A stretch of 64,000 nt of DNA from Symbiodinium natans. Its lineage: Eukaryota; Sar; Dinophyceae; Suessiales; Symbiodiniaceae. Each line of letters starts with the position of its first letter. The first letter of the stretch is position 1. Shown in pieces: positions 51,242 through 61,025 of this stretch. The stretch lies in contig CAJNDS010001335.1 of assembly GCA_905221605.1 (NCBI GenBank), forward strand, positions 1,457,938-1,521,937, written 5' to 3'. A program made the position numbers and the translations under genes. Below the pieces are notes generated by a model that had not been told where the DNA came from, made no database searches, and saw nothing but the letters and a program-made list of their open reading frames with translations.

Positions 51242-52073
51242 ACATGTTGGTGCTTTTGGAGGGACCCTCAGGCTGCGGTTTATTTTAAATGTTCAAGCCT
51301 TATCGAAGGTTTGAGGTACATTGTCAAGGACTCTGTTGCAAGCTGTGAGGTTCTAATGTTCAGACTCCAGTGCGTTGCTGTTGAAAGGCTCCTGTGCGCC
51401 ACATTGCGCACGACGCAACGTAGAGTTCAAAGGGGTAACCCCCCTATCATGCCCCCAAAACATTCCCAAGACAGCCCTAAACCCGAGACGCTAAACCCTA
51501 AACCCAAAACCCAAAACCCTAAACCCTAAACCCTAAACCCCAGATTTCCTAGGTGCCAATCAAGTAGGCCCTTGTGGAGCTATCAAGAGGACCAGACCGA
51601 GCCAACCTTGGTAGGAACATCGGATTTAGGGTAGGGTTTAGGGTTCAGGTTCCGGGGTTTAGGGTTTAGGGTTTAGGGTTTTTTTAGTTTTGGGGTTTAG
51701 GATTTAGGGTTTAGGGTGGACATTACCCGAATTGTTTTCGATGCAGCTTGGTACTATTAATAAATATGGCAGGCTGGTAGGCTCAGTTTCTAAATTGCAC
51801 ACCCTTTATCTGGTATCGTAAGCGTTACGGGCCGTACTCCAACTCTACACCCTAAAGCCGAAGCCCGAAACCCTATAGAATCTCACCATGTGTTCACGGG
51901 CTTCACAGTGGAGGAATCGTCCTAAACTTGGGTTTTGCACCTGGGACTTCTGGGTTCGGGGCTTAGGGTTTGGTTGGTTGGTTGGTTGGTTTAGGGCTAG
52001 AGGGTAGGGTTTAGGGTTTAGGGTTTAGGGTTTAGGCTTTAGGTTTTAGGGTTTAGGGTCCAACACACTCCAG
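51242..52073. other. arrays and weak frames
   Basis: 51311-51470 is open (FRLQCVAVERLLCATLRT, then QRRVQRGN) but without firm splice sites. R at 51500-51540, F near 51655-51720 and 52007-52060, with a (GGTT)n patch at 51970. Confidence 0.45.
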
Positions 52074-52148
52074 AGATGCCCGGGCAAGGCGGGCGCTTGT
52101 GATGAACCAGGAGCAGGTGGCTGCTTCGTTGTGGCTGCATGTGTGCTT
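52074..52148 (+). CDS. putative exon, MNQEQVAASLWL segment
   Basis: ACTCCAG to GTAGCAG. With one leading base it reads DARARRALVMNQEQVAAS then LWLHVC. Matches the phase left at 50853 and ends in phase 2. Another frame (RCPGKAGACDEPG) is open but less natural. Confidence 0.6.
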
Positions 52149-52243
52149 GTAGCAGCAACCCTGAGCCCGACCCCTTCTTGAGTTTAGGGTTTAGGGTTTA
52201 GGCTTTAGGCTTTAGGGTTTAGGGTTTAGGGTTTAGGGTTTAG

Positions 52244-52490
52244 GGATTCCGGATATGGAACTGTCGTAGCGTCGGCTTTTGCATGGGTGATTCTCTGGCG
52301 GAGTCTGAGGTTAGAGGAGCTAGTTTGCACTTGTTTAAGCAACGCTCAGGTCGAAACAGGCAATACCCAACCTCAAGCACGCACCCAGTGGTACACTTAT
52401 CATCTGAAGGTTGCACATTGTTCTTCTGTTGCTTGTAAAACCCAAAGCCTCGTAACCGCGCTTTGGGGCTATCCCGCATATGTGCATGTG
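52244..52490 (+). CDS. putative long exon
   Basis: Follows an F array ending TTTAG, which acts as acceptor. One base completes the codon from 52148, then DSGYGTVVASAFAWVILW, RSLRLEELVCTCLSNA and QVETGNTQPQARTQ. A GTAAAA donor at 52435 would shorten it. The frame stays open into a TA microsatellite after 52486, which is not coding. The reverse strand is open over much of it. Confidence 0.55.
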
Positions 52491-52686
52491 TATATATATA
52501 TGTATATATATATATATATAGATATGTTTATTTATTTATTTATTTATATTTGATCTCTCTATGTATTTGTGTTTCACATTTTGTTTTCATGCTTAGAATT
52601 ATATCTCTACATTTTTGCTTAGTGTGACTTTTACTTATTATGCTTCTATGGCGCACATATATAGATATGTATGAAACCGAGAAGAG

Positions 52687-52719
<33 letters not shown>

Positions 52720-52740
52720 GGAGAGAACAGAGCATATATG
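52484..52740. repeat. TA and GA microsatellites
   Basis: (TA)n at 52490-52520 and 52689-52706 and (GA)n at 52706-52720, within AT-rich intron sequence. Confidence 0.9.
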
Positions 52741-52836
52741 GATGTCGTCCAGTCTCCTGCTGTTCTTTGTTGCCGGTTTAACCCCAAACCCTAAACCTTA
52801 AACCCTAAACCCTAAACCCTAAACTCCCGGCTGCAG

Positions 52837-52937
52837 CTTCTATCCATCGGTGAGGCGGAGGCGAGCAACGCAGAGGTTCTCTCCAAGCGTATCGCCCCCG
52901 CCTCAGACGCCTCAGATGGCCAAAATGTGCCATGGAG
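52837..52937 (+). CDS. putative exon, GEAEASNAEVLS segment
   Basis: R array, CGGCTGCAG, exon, GTTAGGGG. Reads LLSIGEAEASNAEVLSKR, IAPASDASDGQNVPW. A very clear frame. An earlier GTGCCA donor would end it in phase 0, matching the next exon. Function unknown. Confidence 0.8.
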
Positions 52938-53117
52938 GTTAGGGGTTTAGGGTTCAGGGATTAGGGTTTGCGCAGTTGTGAATTTGTTTCCTTTCTGGTC
53001 CAAAAGTATTATTCAATGAATCAAGAAATGTGTCATGTTTCGGCCTAGTTTCATGACCCTATAAACATCAAACGCTGAACTGGGTACCAATTTAGACTAT
53101 CTGTCCGGCCCGCCTTT

Positions 53118-53213
53118 TGGGTTTAGGGTTTAGGGTTTAGGGTTTAGGGTTTAGGGTTTAGGGTTTAGGGTTTAGGGTTTAGGGTTTAGGGTTTAGGGTT
53201 TAGGGTTTAGGGT
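53118..53213. repeat. F array
   Basis: About 13 perfect TTTAGGG units. It faces a long R array (53311-53438) within one intron, so the intron can pair with itself. Confidence 0.95.
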
Positions 53214-53310
53214 GATCCTATACCCCCAAACCCTGAACCACAAAGCCCTAAAGCCTGAACCCCTAAGACCCTGAACCCATCAGCCCATAAACCCCTAAAC
53301 CCCTAAACCC

Positions 53311-53438
53311 CATACCCCAAACCCTAAACCCTAAACCCTAAACCCTAAACCCTGAACCCTAAACCCTAAACCCTAAACCCTAAACCCTAAACCCTAAACC
53401 CTAAACCCTAAACCCTAAACCCTAAACCCTAAACCCTA
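53311..53438. repeat. R array at intron 3' end
   Basis: About 18 CCCTAAA units ending CCCTAG, the A-to-G change giving a possible acceptor for the exon that follows at once. Confidence 0.95.
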
Positions 53439-53439
53439 G

Positions 53440-53501
53440 CCAAGGTGGCTCTCCAGGATGAGCGCGCCGACCTCATGAACCAGATCAAGGAGCCCTTCTG
53501 G
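53440..53501 (+). CDS. putative exon, DERADLMNQIKEP segment
   Basis: Directly after CCCTAG of an R array (or after the AAG at 53444); followed by GTTTACGGGTTT. Reads VALQDERADLMNQIKEPF then W. Clear charged helix. R-exon-F arrangement. Confidence 0.75.
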
Positions 53502-53572
53502 GTTTACGGGTTTGGGGGTTTAGGGTTTAGGGTTTAGGGTTTAGGGTTTAGGGTTCAGGGTTTAGGGGTTTA

Positions 53573-53716
53573 TTTGGAGGTTCCTGGTACTTGTTTACCA
53601 ACTATATCTGTACTTGTAACCCACTTATACGCCCCTTAAGTGCCCTAATATGGCTATAGGTACAGTTATAAGTACAGATATGATTGGTTAATAATTGTAC
53701 CATGAGCCTCCAAGCA
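53573..53716. mobile_element. family B TIR element
   Basis: TTTGGAGGTTCCTGGTACTT to GTACCATGAGCCTCCAAG, centre CCCCTTAAGTGCCC. Intact but with TIR mismatches. Confidence 0.8.
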
Positions 53717-53879
53717 GGGCTTAGGGGTTTAGGGTTTGGGGTTTATAGGGGTTTAGGGGTCTTGGGGGTTTAGGGGTTTAGGCGCTTCTGCTTCCTCGTC
53801 CACCGTTTCACCATATATTGGGCTCTGTTGGTCGAGCTAAGCGGACGGACCACTTGGCCGCCTGATGCTGGGCTTGCAG

Positions 53880-53897
53880 AACCACCTAAACATGCGG
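53880..53897 (+). CDS. possible 18-nt micro-exon
   Basis: CTTGCAG to GTTTAGGG. Reads NHLNMR in phase 0, matching 53501. Very short. An alternative upstream frame after a TAG at 53783 is open (ALLLPRPPFHHILGS). Confidence 0.3.
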
Positions 53898-53959
53898 GTT
53901 TAGGGTTTAGGGTTTAGGGTTTAGGGTTTAGGGTTTAGGGTTTGCGCGGTTTTCGGCAG

Positions 53960-54144
53960 GCAGATCCAGCCGCAAGCATTCACAGTGTTTGCGGCAAACG
54001 AGCCGCCGCCAGAGCGGTGGAGCCTGTGTGACAAAAACGCGGCGTGCCCTTGGCTGTACGATGCTTGCATTGTGTTCTCTACAACAACTGGGACGTACAA
54101 CAACTGGAGGAAGACGGCGTCGACAGCCTCGAACGCTGGGCGCT
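53960..54144 (+). CDS. putative long exon, Trp/Cys-rich
   Basis: TCGGCAG to GTGAATC. With one leading base it reads QIQPQAFTVFAANEPPPE, RWSLCDKNAACPWLYDAC, IVFSTTTGTYNNWRKT and ASTASNAGRC. The pattern of Trp, Cys and aromatic residues looks like a folded domain. Two other frames are open, but their composition is Arg/Gln-biased. The preceding 62-nt intron is mostly F repeat. No family recognised. Confidence 0.75.
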
Positions 54145-54173
54145 GTGAATCCCCTATACTGGGCACCAGCCAA

Positions 54174-54600
54174 GCAACACCCTAAACCCCAAACCCGAAA
54201 CTCCAAGCCCCAAACCCTAAACCCCAAAACCCTAAACCCCCAAACCCTAAACCCCAAACCCTAAACTCCAAACCCTAGACCCCTAAACCCCTAAACCCCC
54301 AAACCCTAAACCCCAAACCCTAAACTCCAAACCCTAGACCCCTAAACCCCTAAACCCCTAAACCCCTAAACCCCTAAACCCCTAAACCCCTAAACCCCAC
54401 ACCCGAAACTCCAAACCCTAAACCCTAAACCCCCAAACCCTAAACCCCTAAACCCCGCACCCCTAAACCCCAATCCCTAAACCCTAAACCCCTAAACCCC
54501 TAAACCCTAAACCCCCAAACCCTAAACCCTAAACCCTAAACCCCTAAACCCCTAAACCCCTAAACCCCGAACCCCTAAACCCCCGTAAACTCAATCCCTG
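54174..54600. repeat. long R-type array with octamers
   Basis: CCCTAAA, CCCCTAAA and CCCCAAA units in blocks, with a larger repeat of about 60 bp (the segment near 54240-54300 recurs near 54300-54360). Confidence 0.9.
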
Positions 54601-54892
54601 AACCCATTGCGAGTCTTGGGCTCTTGGAATGGAGGTCTGCCATACTAAGAACCAGCAAATTTTCCTTGCGGTTTAGGGTTTAGGGTTTAGGGTTTAGGAT
54701 TTAGGGGTTTAGGGTTTAGGGTTTCGGGTTTCGGCTTTCGGCGGTGGCTTTAGGGATGAGCCCAAGAGCCTACATACAAGCCTGCCCTCAGCGCTTTTGG
54801 GTCATATGCACCTAAGCCCAAAGGGTCCAGTAGTAGTACCATCCCCATCTAGCATGGTTGTTTACTACCCAATTCCAGGACAGTATCCCTAA

Positions 54893-55053
54893 ACCCTAAA
54901 CCGTAAACCCTAAACCCAAAACCCAAAACCCTACACCCTAAACCCTAAACCCTAAACACTAAACGCTTAACCCTAAACCCTAAACCCTAAACCCTAAACC
55001 CTAAACCCTAAACCCTAAACCCTAAACCCTAAACCCTAAACCCTAAACCCTAA
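54893..55053. repeat. R array
   Basis: About 20 CCCTAAA units, mostly perfect, ending just before the exon at 55061. Confidence 0.95.
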
Positions 55054-55060
55054 CTATGAG

Positions 55061-55129
55061 GAGCTCGGCAAGGCGCTGGCTCCGACGAATCCACGACGCG
55101 GGAGCCTCTGCAGTGGCACCGGCTTCCGG
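55061..55129 (+). CDS. putative exon
   Basis: Follows AACTATGAG after an R array; donor GTTTCGG. Reads ELGKALAPTNPRRGSLCS then GTGFR, phase 0 to phase 0. If the exon starts earlier, the frame includes YE before ELG. Confidence 0.65.
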
Positions 55130-55364
55130 GTTTCGGCGTTTAGGGTTTAGGGCTTGGGGTTTAGGGTTTAGGGCTTCGGGTTTAGGGTTTAGGGTTCAGG
55201 GTTCAGGGTTTAGGGTGTAGGGTGTAGGGTGTAGGGATCAGGGTTTAGGGTTCAGGGTTGAGGGTTCATTAAGGTTTGGGGGATCTCTTTGTGGGTTTCG
55301 GGCTGTCGAGGTTGCTTCTGAGTGCCGGGGATGACGTTTGGGGTCCTACATGGGTGGCATCCAG

Positions 55365-55419
55365 GAGCCGCACACGCCCCAAAAGCCCTTTAGGAGACGT
55401 TGTGGCAGCCAGGAGCTCG
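55365..55419 (+). CDS. putative exon
   Basis: GCATCCAG to GTTTTGG. Reads EPHTPQKPFRRRCGSQEL in phase 0 and ends in phase 1. Another frame (55276-55515) is open but translates repeat sequence at its end. Confidence 0.5.
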
Positions 55420-55597
55420 GTTTTGGGGTTTTTTTTTAAAGCCATGGACTCTTGCGGGGTCTCCCTATATCCTTACAGTATGTGCCTTGTGGGTTTAGAT
55501 CGGGTTAGGGTTTAGACGGTTTTGGGGGGGGCAGGTTTTTTACGGCTTTTGGGTTTAGGATTCAGGGTTTACACTGTAGAGCCCTGTACTTCTGAAG

Positions 55598-55718
55598 CAT
55601 GTTACGGAGAGAGCCAAAAGAGCCAAGAGTCCGAAAAAGGGCAAAGAGATCCCGGCCATTCCAGGCAACTTTGTTTGCACCCCTGGGCGGAAATGCTTTT
55701 GATCGAGCAACGGATGCG
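55598..55718 (+). CDS. putative exon, frame by phase
   Basis: TCTGAAG to GTTTAGGG. All three frames are nearly open. The one that keeps phase with both neighbours reads CYGESQKSQESEKGQRDP then GHSRQLCLHPWAEM and LLIEQRM. An alternative starting at an ATG (55599) reads LRREPKEPRVRKRAKR. Confidence 0.6.
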
Positions 55719-55801
55719 GTTTAGGGTTTAGGGTTTAGGGTTTAGGGTTTAGGGTTTAGGGTTTAGGGTTTAGGGTTTAGGGTTTAAGGTTTAAGGTTTA
55801 G
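55719..55801 (+). other. 83-nt intron of pure F repeats
   Basis: Begins GTTTAGGG and ends GGTTTAG; only two units vary (TTTAAGG). Splicing joins CG to G GAC in frame between two candidate exons, the second very strong. Confidence 0.65.
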
Positions 55802-55945
55802 GGACGTCCACTCGTCGATCCAGAAGGCAGAGTTCGCTGGCAGACTGGTGGCGGCAAGACTGTTAAGGGTCCAGCTTGCGAGGAGATCAGTGGCCTGGAA
55901 CACAAGCGGCACGATACTTGGGATGTCATCAGTGTCTCATGGTGG
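55802..55945 (+). CDS. putative long exon, IQKAEFAGRLVA segment
   Basis: TTTAG acceptor from the F-only intron; donor GTTTAGGG. Reads DVHSSIQKAEFAGRLVAA, RLLRVQLARRSVAWNT and SGTILGMSSVSHG. One of the best frames in the window. Ends in phase 2. Function unknown. Confidence 0.8.
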
Positions 55946-55998
55946 GTTTAGGGTTTAGGGGTTTAGGGGTTTAGGGTTTGGGATTCAGGGTATTCCAG

Positions 55999-56080
55999 TG
56001 TGCTTGGCGTAGCTCTGCTAGTCAAAATGTGTCCCAGGGCACGCCTTTGCCATTGTTCCCGCATTGATGTCTGCGAATTT
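55999..56080 (+). CDS. putative Cys-rich exon, GC donor
   Basis: TATTCCAG before it; the donor is GCAAGA, a canonical GC-AG form. With one leading base it reads VLGVALLVKMCPRARLCH then CSRIDVCEF. Cysteines spaced C-x5-C-x-C-x5-C could bind metal, but no named motif fits. Confidence 0.7.
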
Positions 56081-56427
56081 GCAAGAATAAGCCCTAAACC
56101 CTAAACCCTAAACCCTAAACCCTAAACCCTAAACCCCCCAAAAAAATCACACTGTCATCTAGACCAACCCCCGCCCAAGACCCCAAAACCTGAGGCCCGA
56201 AGACGGTCGACCCTAAATCCTAAACCACTTCCCTATTTAATGCTAAACCCTAAGCCCGAAGCCCTAAACCCCAAACCCCAAACCCCAAACCGTAAGCCCT
56301 AACCCTGAACCCTGAACCCAAACTAATTTCTACACTGAACCCTCAACCCTCAACCCTTCACCCTCAACCCTAAACCCTAAAGGCTAAAGCCTAAACCCTA
56401 ACCCTGAACCCTAATTTGTTGCACCAG

Positions 56428-56487
56428 ACCGGGGCGCCATTGCGCCGGACATGGTCCAGATCATGGAAGCTGTGGGCCAGGCCTTGG
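56428..56487 (+). CDS. putative exon, APDMVQIMEAVG segment
   Basis: GCACCAG to GTGATT. With two leading bases it reads RGAIAPDMVQIMEAVGQA then L. Clear frame. The phase does not follow 56080, so an exon is missing between. F-type repeats follow. Confidence 0.75.
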
Positions 56488-56723
56488 GTGATTTAGGGTT
56501 TAGGGTTTAGGGATTTAGGGTTTAGGGATTAAGGGTTTAGGGTTTAGGGTGTTTTGGGGCTTCAGGGTGTTTTGGGGATTGGAGGTTTAGGGTTTAGGGT
56601 GTAGCGAGTTTAGGGTTCAGGGTGCATGGGTTTGGAGGTTTTAGGTGTTTGTGGATTATTTTGGTGTGTTTAGGGTTTTTGGCATTCAGGGTCCCTTCGG
56701 GCGGCCGCTGGTCTTTCTTTTCT

Positions 56724-56776
56724 TTTCTTTTTTTGTTTTTGTTTTTTTTTTTTTTTTTTTTGGGGGGGGGGGGGGT
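56724..56776. repeat. poly-T / poly-G junction
   Basis: T-rich stretch ending in about 20 T, followed at once by about 14 G. The same T-to-G junction occurs at 19074-19102, 45310-45333 and, less cleanly, 6352-6380 and 23860-23897. Confidence 0.85.
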
Positions 56777-56815
56777 GGGAGAGGGTTGGGGCTTTGGGGA
56801 TTGACACCTTATGAG

Positions 56816-56879
56816 GCTGAGGGGGGAGTGATCGATGCGGCCTTGCTTAGTTCCATGGCGAAGTCTTCTACGCCTAACT
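56816..56879 (+). CDS. putative exon
   Basis: TTATGAG to GTACGA. Reads AEGGVIDAALLSSMAKSS then TPN in phase 0 and ends in phase 1. The next exon (57128) starts with the two bases needed. Confidence 0.55.
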
Positions 56880-57127
56880 GTACGATACCATAAAGTATGC
56901 ACTTTATATTTAAAACAACGAGATGCTTGATACTATGATACTATATGCTATATACTATAATCTATACTATATACTATATACATACTGTATACTGTATACG
57001 ACATACTTTCTTCTTCACACGATTTTCTTTTCATTATATTTTCAGAATACTTCTGCTTTGCTGTTCTACACGATGCCATTCGAGACTATCCTTTTTCTAG
57101 ACTTTACCATGCCATTCTCGACATGAG

Positions 57128-57200
57128 GTACCAACAACGGGACCATCTCGCCTGTGATGAGAGCTCAAGCCTTCAATGCCCTCCTGAATCTTGAAACCTG
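57128..57200 (+). CDS. putative exon, MRAQAFNALLNL segment
   Basis: CGACATGAG after a T-rich stretch; donor GTTTGG. With two leading bases it reads TNNGTISPVMRAQAFNAL then LNLET and ends in phase 2. Strong frame. Confidence 0.75.
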
Positions 57201-57391
57201 GTTTGGGGTGTAGGATTGCCCTCAAACCTCCCAAACCCCTAACCTTTGGCGACCCTAGCACCTCCCCAAACCCTAAACCCTAAACCCTAAACCCTAAACC
57301 CTAAACCCTAAACCCTAAACCCTAAACCCTAAACCCAAAACCCTTACCAAGCCCTAATTACACACTAGGAAAAGACAGCCCCCGCAATCAG

Positions 57392-57581
57392 GCCCAAGCT
57401 GCTCCTCCTGCCGAAAGCCAAGCCGAGGCCCGGTCTAATGTTTAATGTTTAGGGTCTAGGGGTTTAGGGTTTAGGGTTTAGGGTTTAAGGTTTCGGGTGA
57501 AGGGTGTTGAGGGGTTTTCGGGCTTAGTGATGAGGGCTTTGGGCTTCGAAGTTTCCCCGGCGGCCTGTCTCTCTGAGCCTG
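57392..57581 (+). CDS. two possible small exons
   Basis: 57392-57432 (CAATCAG to GTCTAATG) reads PKLLLLPKAKPRP by phase, or AQAAPPAESQAEA in another frame. 57552-57581 (TCGAAG to GTCTTC) reads FPRRPVSLSL. F-type units lie between them. Confidence 0.45.
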
Positions 57582-57717
57582 GTCTTCAACATCAGCAAAA
57601 CCCACATCCCTGAACCCTAAACTCCTAAACCCCTAAACCCCTGAACCGTAAACCCTAAACCCTAAACCCCAAACCCTAAACCCGAAACCCTAAACCCTGC
57701 CACGAACCTCGCCGCAG

Positions 57718-57787
57718 GGTTTGGGCTGTGGCTGTTTTGGAGTCAGCGACACCTGCACCTACTTCAGCCCCCACGTCGTCCCCATCT
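57718..57787 (+). CDS. putative Pro/Ser/Thr-rich exon
   Basis: CGCCGCAG to GTGGAGC. With one leading base it reads VWAVAVLESATPAPTSAP then TSSPS, ending in phase 0. First of five exons that all join in phase 0. Confidence 0.7.
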
Positions 57788-58039
57788 GTGGAGCAAACCC
57801 TAAGCCCCAAAACCCTAAACCCTAAACCCTAAAAAAACCTAAACGATATTGCGCACCAAAAGTCCTGATCCCCCAAAAACAGAAACCCCAACCCTCCGCA
57901 AACCCGAGCCCCCCAAGCCCAAAAAACTTTACCTAAGAGCCGGTCTACAGGTAGATCTCCTCATGTACCTAGACAGACGGTAATTTCGCTAGATACACAT
58001 ATACTTCAAACATACCTGGCAACCATAGACACATAAGGT

Positions 58040-58140
58040 TTCGGATGTTCCCCTCATATACTAGCAGTCCTTAACAGGGATTATAGCACCCCGATAACAA
58101 TCCCCATCAAGGACTGCTAGTATAAGGGGGAACATCCGAA
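58040..58140. mobile_element. family A TIR element
   Basis: TCGGATGTTCCCCTCATATA and TATAAGGGGGAACATCCGA, inner pair GCAGTCCTTAA/AAGGACTGC. Inside the intron between 57787 and 58242. Confidence 0.85.
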
Positions 58141-58241
58141 CATAAACCCTAAACCCTAAACCCTAAACCCTAAACCCTAAACCCTGGCTCAAAAACATAT
58201 GTGGGTCGGCTGAGTACAGCCCATCAGACTGACCCCGTCAG

Positions 58242-58271
58242 GTCCCAGAGCCCAGGGCTCAGACGCGAGTG
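58242..58271 (+). CDS. putative 30-nt exon
   Basis: CCCGTCAG to GTCGTT. Reads VPEPRAQTRV, phase 0 to phase 0. Confidence 0.45.
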
Positions 58272-58606
58272 GTCGTTTAAGGGCTCAGGGTTTAGGGTTT
58301 AGGGTTTAGGGTTTAGGGGTTGGGGTTTAGGGTTTAGGGATTAGGGTCTAGGACTTGCGGATTAGTCGGATCCTGAGACACGTTCTACTTTCCATCCTTG
58401 GGCTGGCGAGTCTCTTATGTCTGTCAACCTCGGGCGGCGTTGGTGGTTTGGAGTTTAGGGTTTGGGGTTTTTGGGTATATTTAGGGTTTAGGGTTTGGGG
58501 GTTTAGGTTTTAGGTGCTTAGAGGGGCAGGATAGCTGTACATTCCCCTGGCCTAGCCATCATGACATGGCTAGGGATGCCCCAAGAGGGTTGGCCTTCAA
58601 TTACAG

Positions 58607-58648
58607 TTTCCGAAAAAGAATCCCACAGTTCAGATCAAGGCTCCACAT
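58607..58648 (+). CDS. putative exon with GTAAGA donor
   Basis: ATTACAG to GTAAGA. In phase 0 reads FPKKNPTVQIKAPH; two other frames are open, but the neighbours fix phase 0. Lys/Pro-rich. Confidence 0.6.
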
Positions 58649-58928
58649 GTAAGACTGCAAGCTAGCTCAAATCCCAAACCCTAGACCCTAAACCCAAAAC
58701 CCGAAGCCCCCAAAGCCTCAAACCTTGAAGCCGCAAGGCAAGAGTCCAAGGTCCTTTCACCCGGGGTTTAGGGTTCAGGGTTTAGGGTTCAGGGTTTAGG
58801 GTTTAGGGTTTAGGGTTTAGGGTGACTGGGGCACCATGTTCCGTTTAGGGTTTAAACCCTGAACCCTGAACCCTTCAACCGTTGGCCGCTCGAGCCTCCC
58901 AACTGGTAGCACACCGAGGCAGCCGCAG

Positions 58929-58955
58929 GACCAGCGAGCTGCCGTGGTTGATTTG
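58929..58955 (+). CDS. putative 27-nt exon
   Basis: AGCCGCAG to GTTTAGGG. Reads DQRAAVVDL, phase 0 to phase 0. F array follows. Confidence 0.45.
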
Positions 58956-59160
58956 GTTTAGGGTTTAGGGTTTAGGGTTTAGGGTTTAGGATTTAGGGTT
59001 TAGGGTGTGGGGTTTAGGTTTAGGGTTTAGGGTTTAGGGTTTAGGGGTTTAGGGGTTTAGGGTTTAGGGGTTTAGGGTAGGTTTTTCTGAATTCAGGGTT
59101 CCTTTCAGGTGGGTCCCTTGTTGTGGGTGTTGCTGATGATTGGGGTTGTGGAATCTTCAG

Positions 59161-59206
59161 GCCACCGGAGTGGGGGACGAGAAGTCAGATCTGGGGCCTA
59201 GCAGAT
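59161..59206 (+). CDS. putative exon
   Basis: ATCTTCAG to GTAGGG. Reads ATGVGDEKSDLGPSR in phase 0 and ends in phase 1. The frame stays open for another 28 codons if unspliced. Confidence 0.6.
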
Positions 59207-60088
59207 GTAGGGGGAATTGTTTTAAGCTAAACCCCCCCAAAGAAAATAGACGACAACAACGAAACATATTCTTATTCCTTATAACTTATAGCTTATAACT
59301 TATAAGTGCAATCTGGGGACTACCATCTTTCATGTCTTCGGGGGTTCTGAAGCAAGTAGTAGTAGTCTAGGGCTTCGTAAAGAGTTTAACCCTAAACCCT
59401 AAACCCTAAACCCCAAAACCCTAAACCCTAAACCCTAAACCTTTAGGCTCAAGGCTTAGGGATCTTGGAGGTTCAGGGTTTGGCAAAGTACTGTGAATAA
59501 CCCTAAAAGAGCTTGTCGCGGAAGAGGCATCTGGAGGTACTCAGACGTTAGGGTTTGGGGCTAAGGATTTAGGGTTTAGGGTTATATGTCAGGGTTTAGG
59601 GTTTGGGGTTTAGGGTTTAGGGTTTAGGGTTTAGGGTTTAGGCCCGGGCCGCTCCTTTGGGGGCTTCTGGCGGGTCCAGAGGTTCACTTCAGCCCCAAAC
59701 TTCCACAGTTTCGGGAGGGCACTGAAGCCCCAAAGCCTTTCTGAGCAGAAAAGCAGAACCCTACGCCCTAAGCCCTAAACCCTAAACCCTAAACCCTAAA
59801 CCCTAAACCCTGCAAACCCTGCACCCTGAGCTTTTCAAGCCTGGACCTCAAACCCTGGGAGTGGCTGCAGGTGCCGAAACCCCACGCCCTTTACCCCTTT
59901 CTACCCCTCCGTGAACCCTAGGTCTGAAACTTACGACCCATCTTCAGACCCTAAACCCAAGCCCTAAACCCTAGCCCTAAACCCTAAACCCTAAACCCTA
60001 AACCCTAAACCCTAAACCCCCAATTCAGACCCTAGACCAGTCAGGACCCCGAAACACTCGACCTTCGACCTTGCATCTATTTGATCAG

Positions 60089-60123
60089 GAGGCGCCCCCG
60101 GAGAAGAAGCCCAAAGGCCAGGG
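60089..60123 (+). CDS. putative Lys/Pro exon, GC donor
   Basis: TTGATCAG before it; then GCTTAGG as donor and an F array. Reads EAPPEKKPKGQ. R array upstream at 59990-60018. Confidence 0.6.
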
Positions 60124-60429
60124 GCTTAGGAACAGGGTTTAGGGTTTGGGGTTTGGGGTTTGGGGTTTAGGGTTTGGGGTTTGGGGTTTGGGGTTTGGGG
60201 TTTATTGCAATTTTTCAGGGTTCAGGTCCGGGGAAGAGTTTCGAGGAGTTCTTGTTTCAGTAAGTTGCTAGTAAGCCTTAGGTCTTCGTCTAGTTACAGG
60301 GGCTTAGGCTTAGGGTGCAAGCGTGCAGCGCAAGGTTTTTCCTGTTGAGAACCAATGCTTACTTTCTTAGTAGCAGTAAAGTTTAAACCTCTCGTACGAC
60401 GCTTAGGTAACTTAGGGAAAAACGAGGGC

Positions 60430-60860
60430 TTGGGTTTAAGCAGGAGCGAGAGTAGAGGAGGGTGGAAGTGTGGGGGGGGGGAGGGGGGGAGAGGGGGGAG
60501 TGAGTGAGACAGGTGCAGTCGCAGAGTGGAATGTGGACTGCCCAAGTTTGCTCAGGATTTGTGAGGTCTTGGCACGGGTTTGCAGGAGTTCTCTTGAGTT
60601 GTGAACTTTGGTGCGCGTCGCGTGCGAGGTTCGGACTTGAGGGCGTTTAGGTTCTGAAATGCCAGATTTAGTTTTCTTCTGGTCGCCCACAAAACCCTGC
60701 AATCCCGTTTGTGGCCCGAAAGTACCCTCAATCAGTGCTAGGAGCACTGCTTCAAGTGTATTTTGCCAGTCTTGGATTCCTGCATAAGGGGGGACGGGGG
60801 GTTCGGGTTTAGGGTTCTGGGCTCCTTTATGGCACGCTGGAAATATCTTTCCTACCATAT
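60430..60860. other. region open on both strands, coding doubtful
   Basis: The + strand after GTCGCAG (60525) reads SGMWTAQVCSGFVRSWHG and stays open for about 42 codons. The - strand is open for 140 codons (60858 to 60436), including DWQNTLEAVLLALIEG, but ends in Pro-rich low complexity from a GGGGAG tract. Neither has good splice sites or phase support. Confidence 0.35.
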
Positions 60861-61025
60861 AAACAAGGGCGCCCCCCCCAAAAAAAACACCCCTACACCA
60901 GTATATGAAAACCTCACAAGCCCCGAAACCCCAAACCCTAAACCCTAAATCCTAAACCCTAAACTCTAAACCCGAGCTTAGAATAGCTCCCCACATCCCA
61001 AAGAGCCCTGCGCCGCTCCGCGCAG

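Noticed and set aside
60436-60858. 140-codon reverse frame as a gene
   Set aside because: A third of it is Pro-rich low complexity, and all other coding signals are on the + strand. Listed only as a doubtful region.
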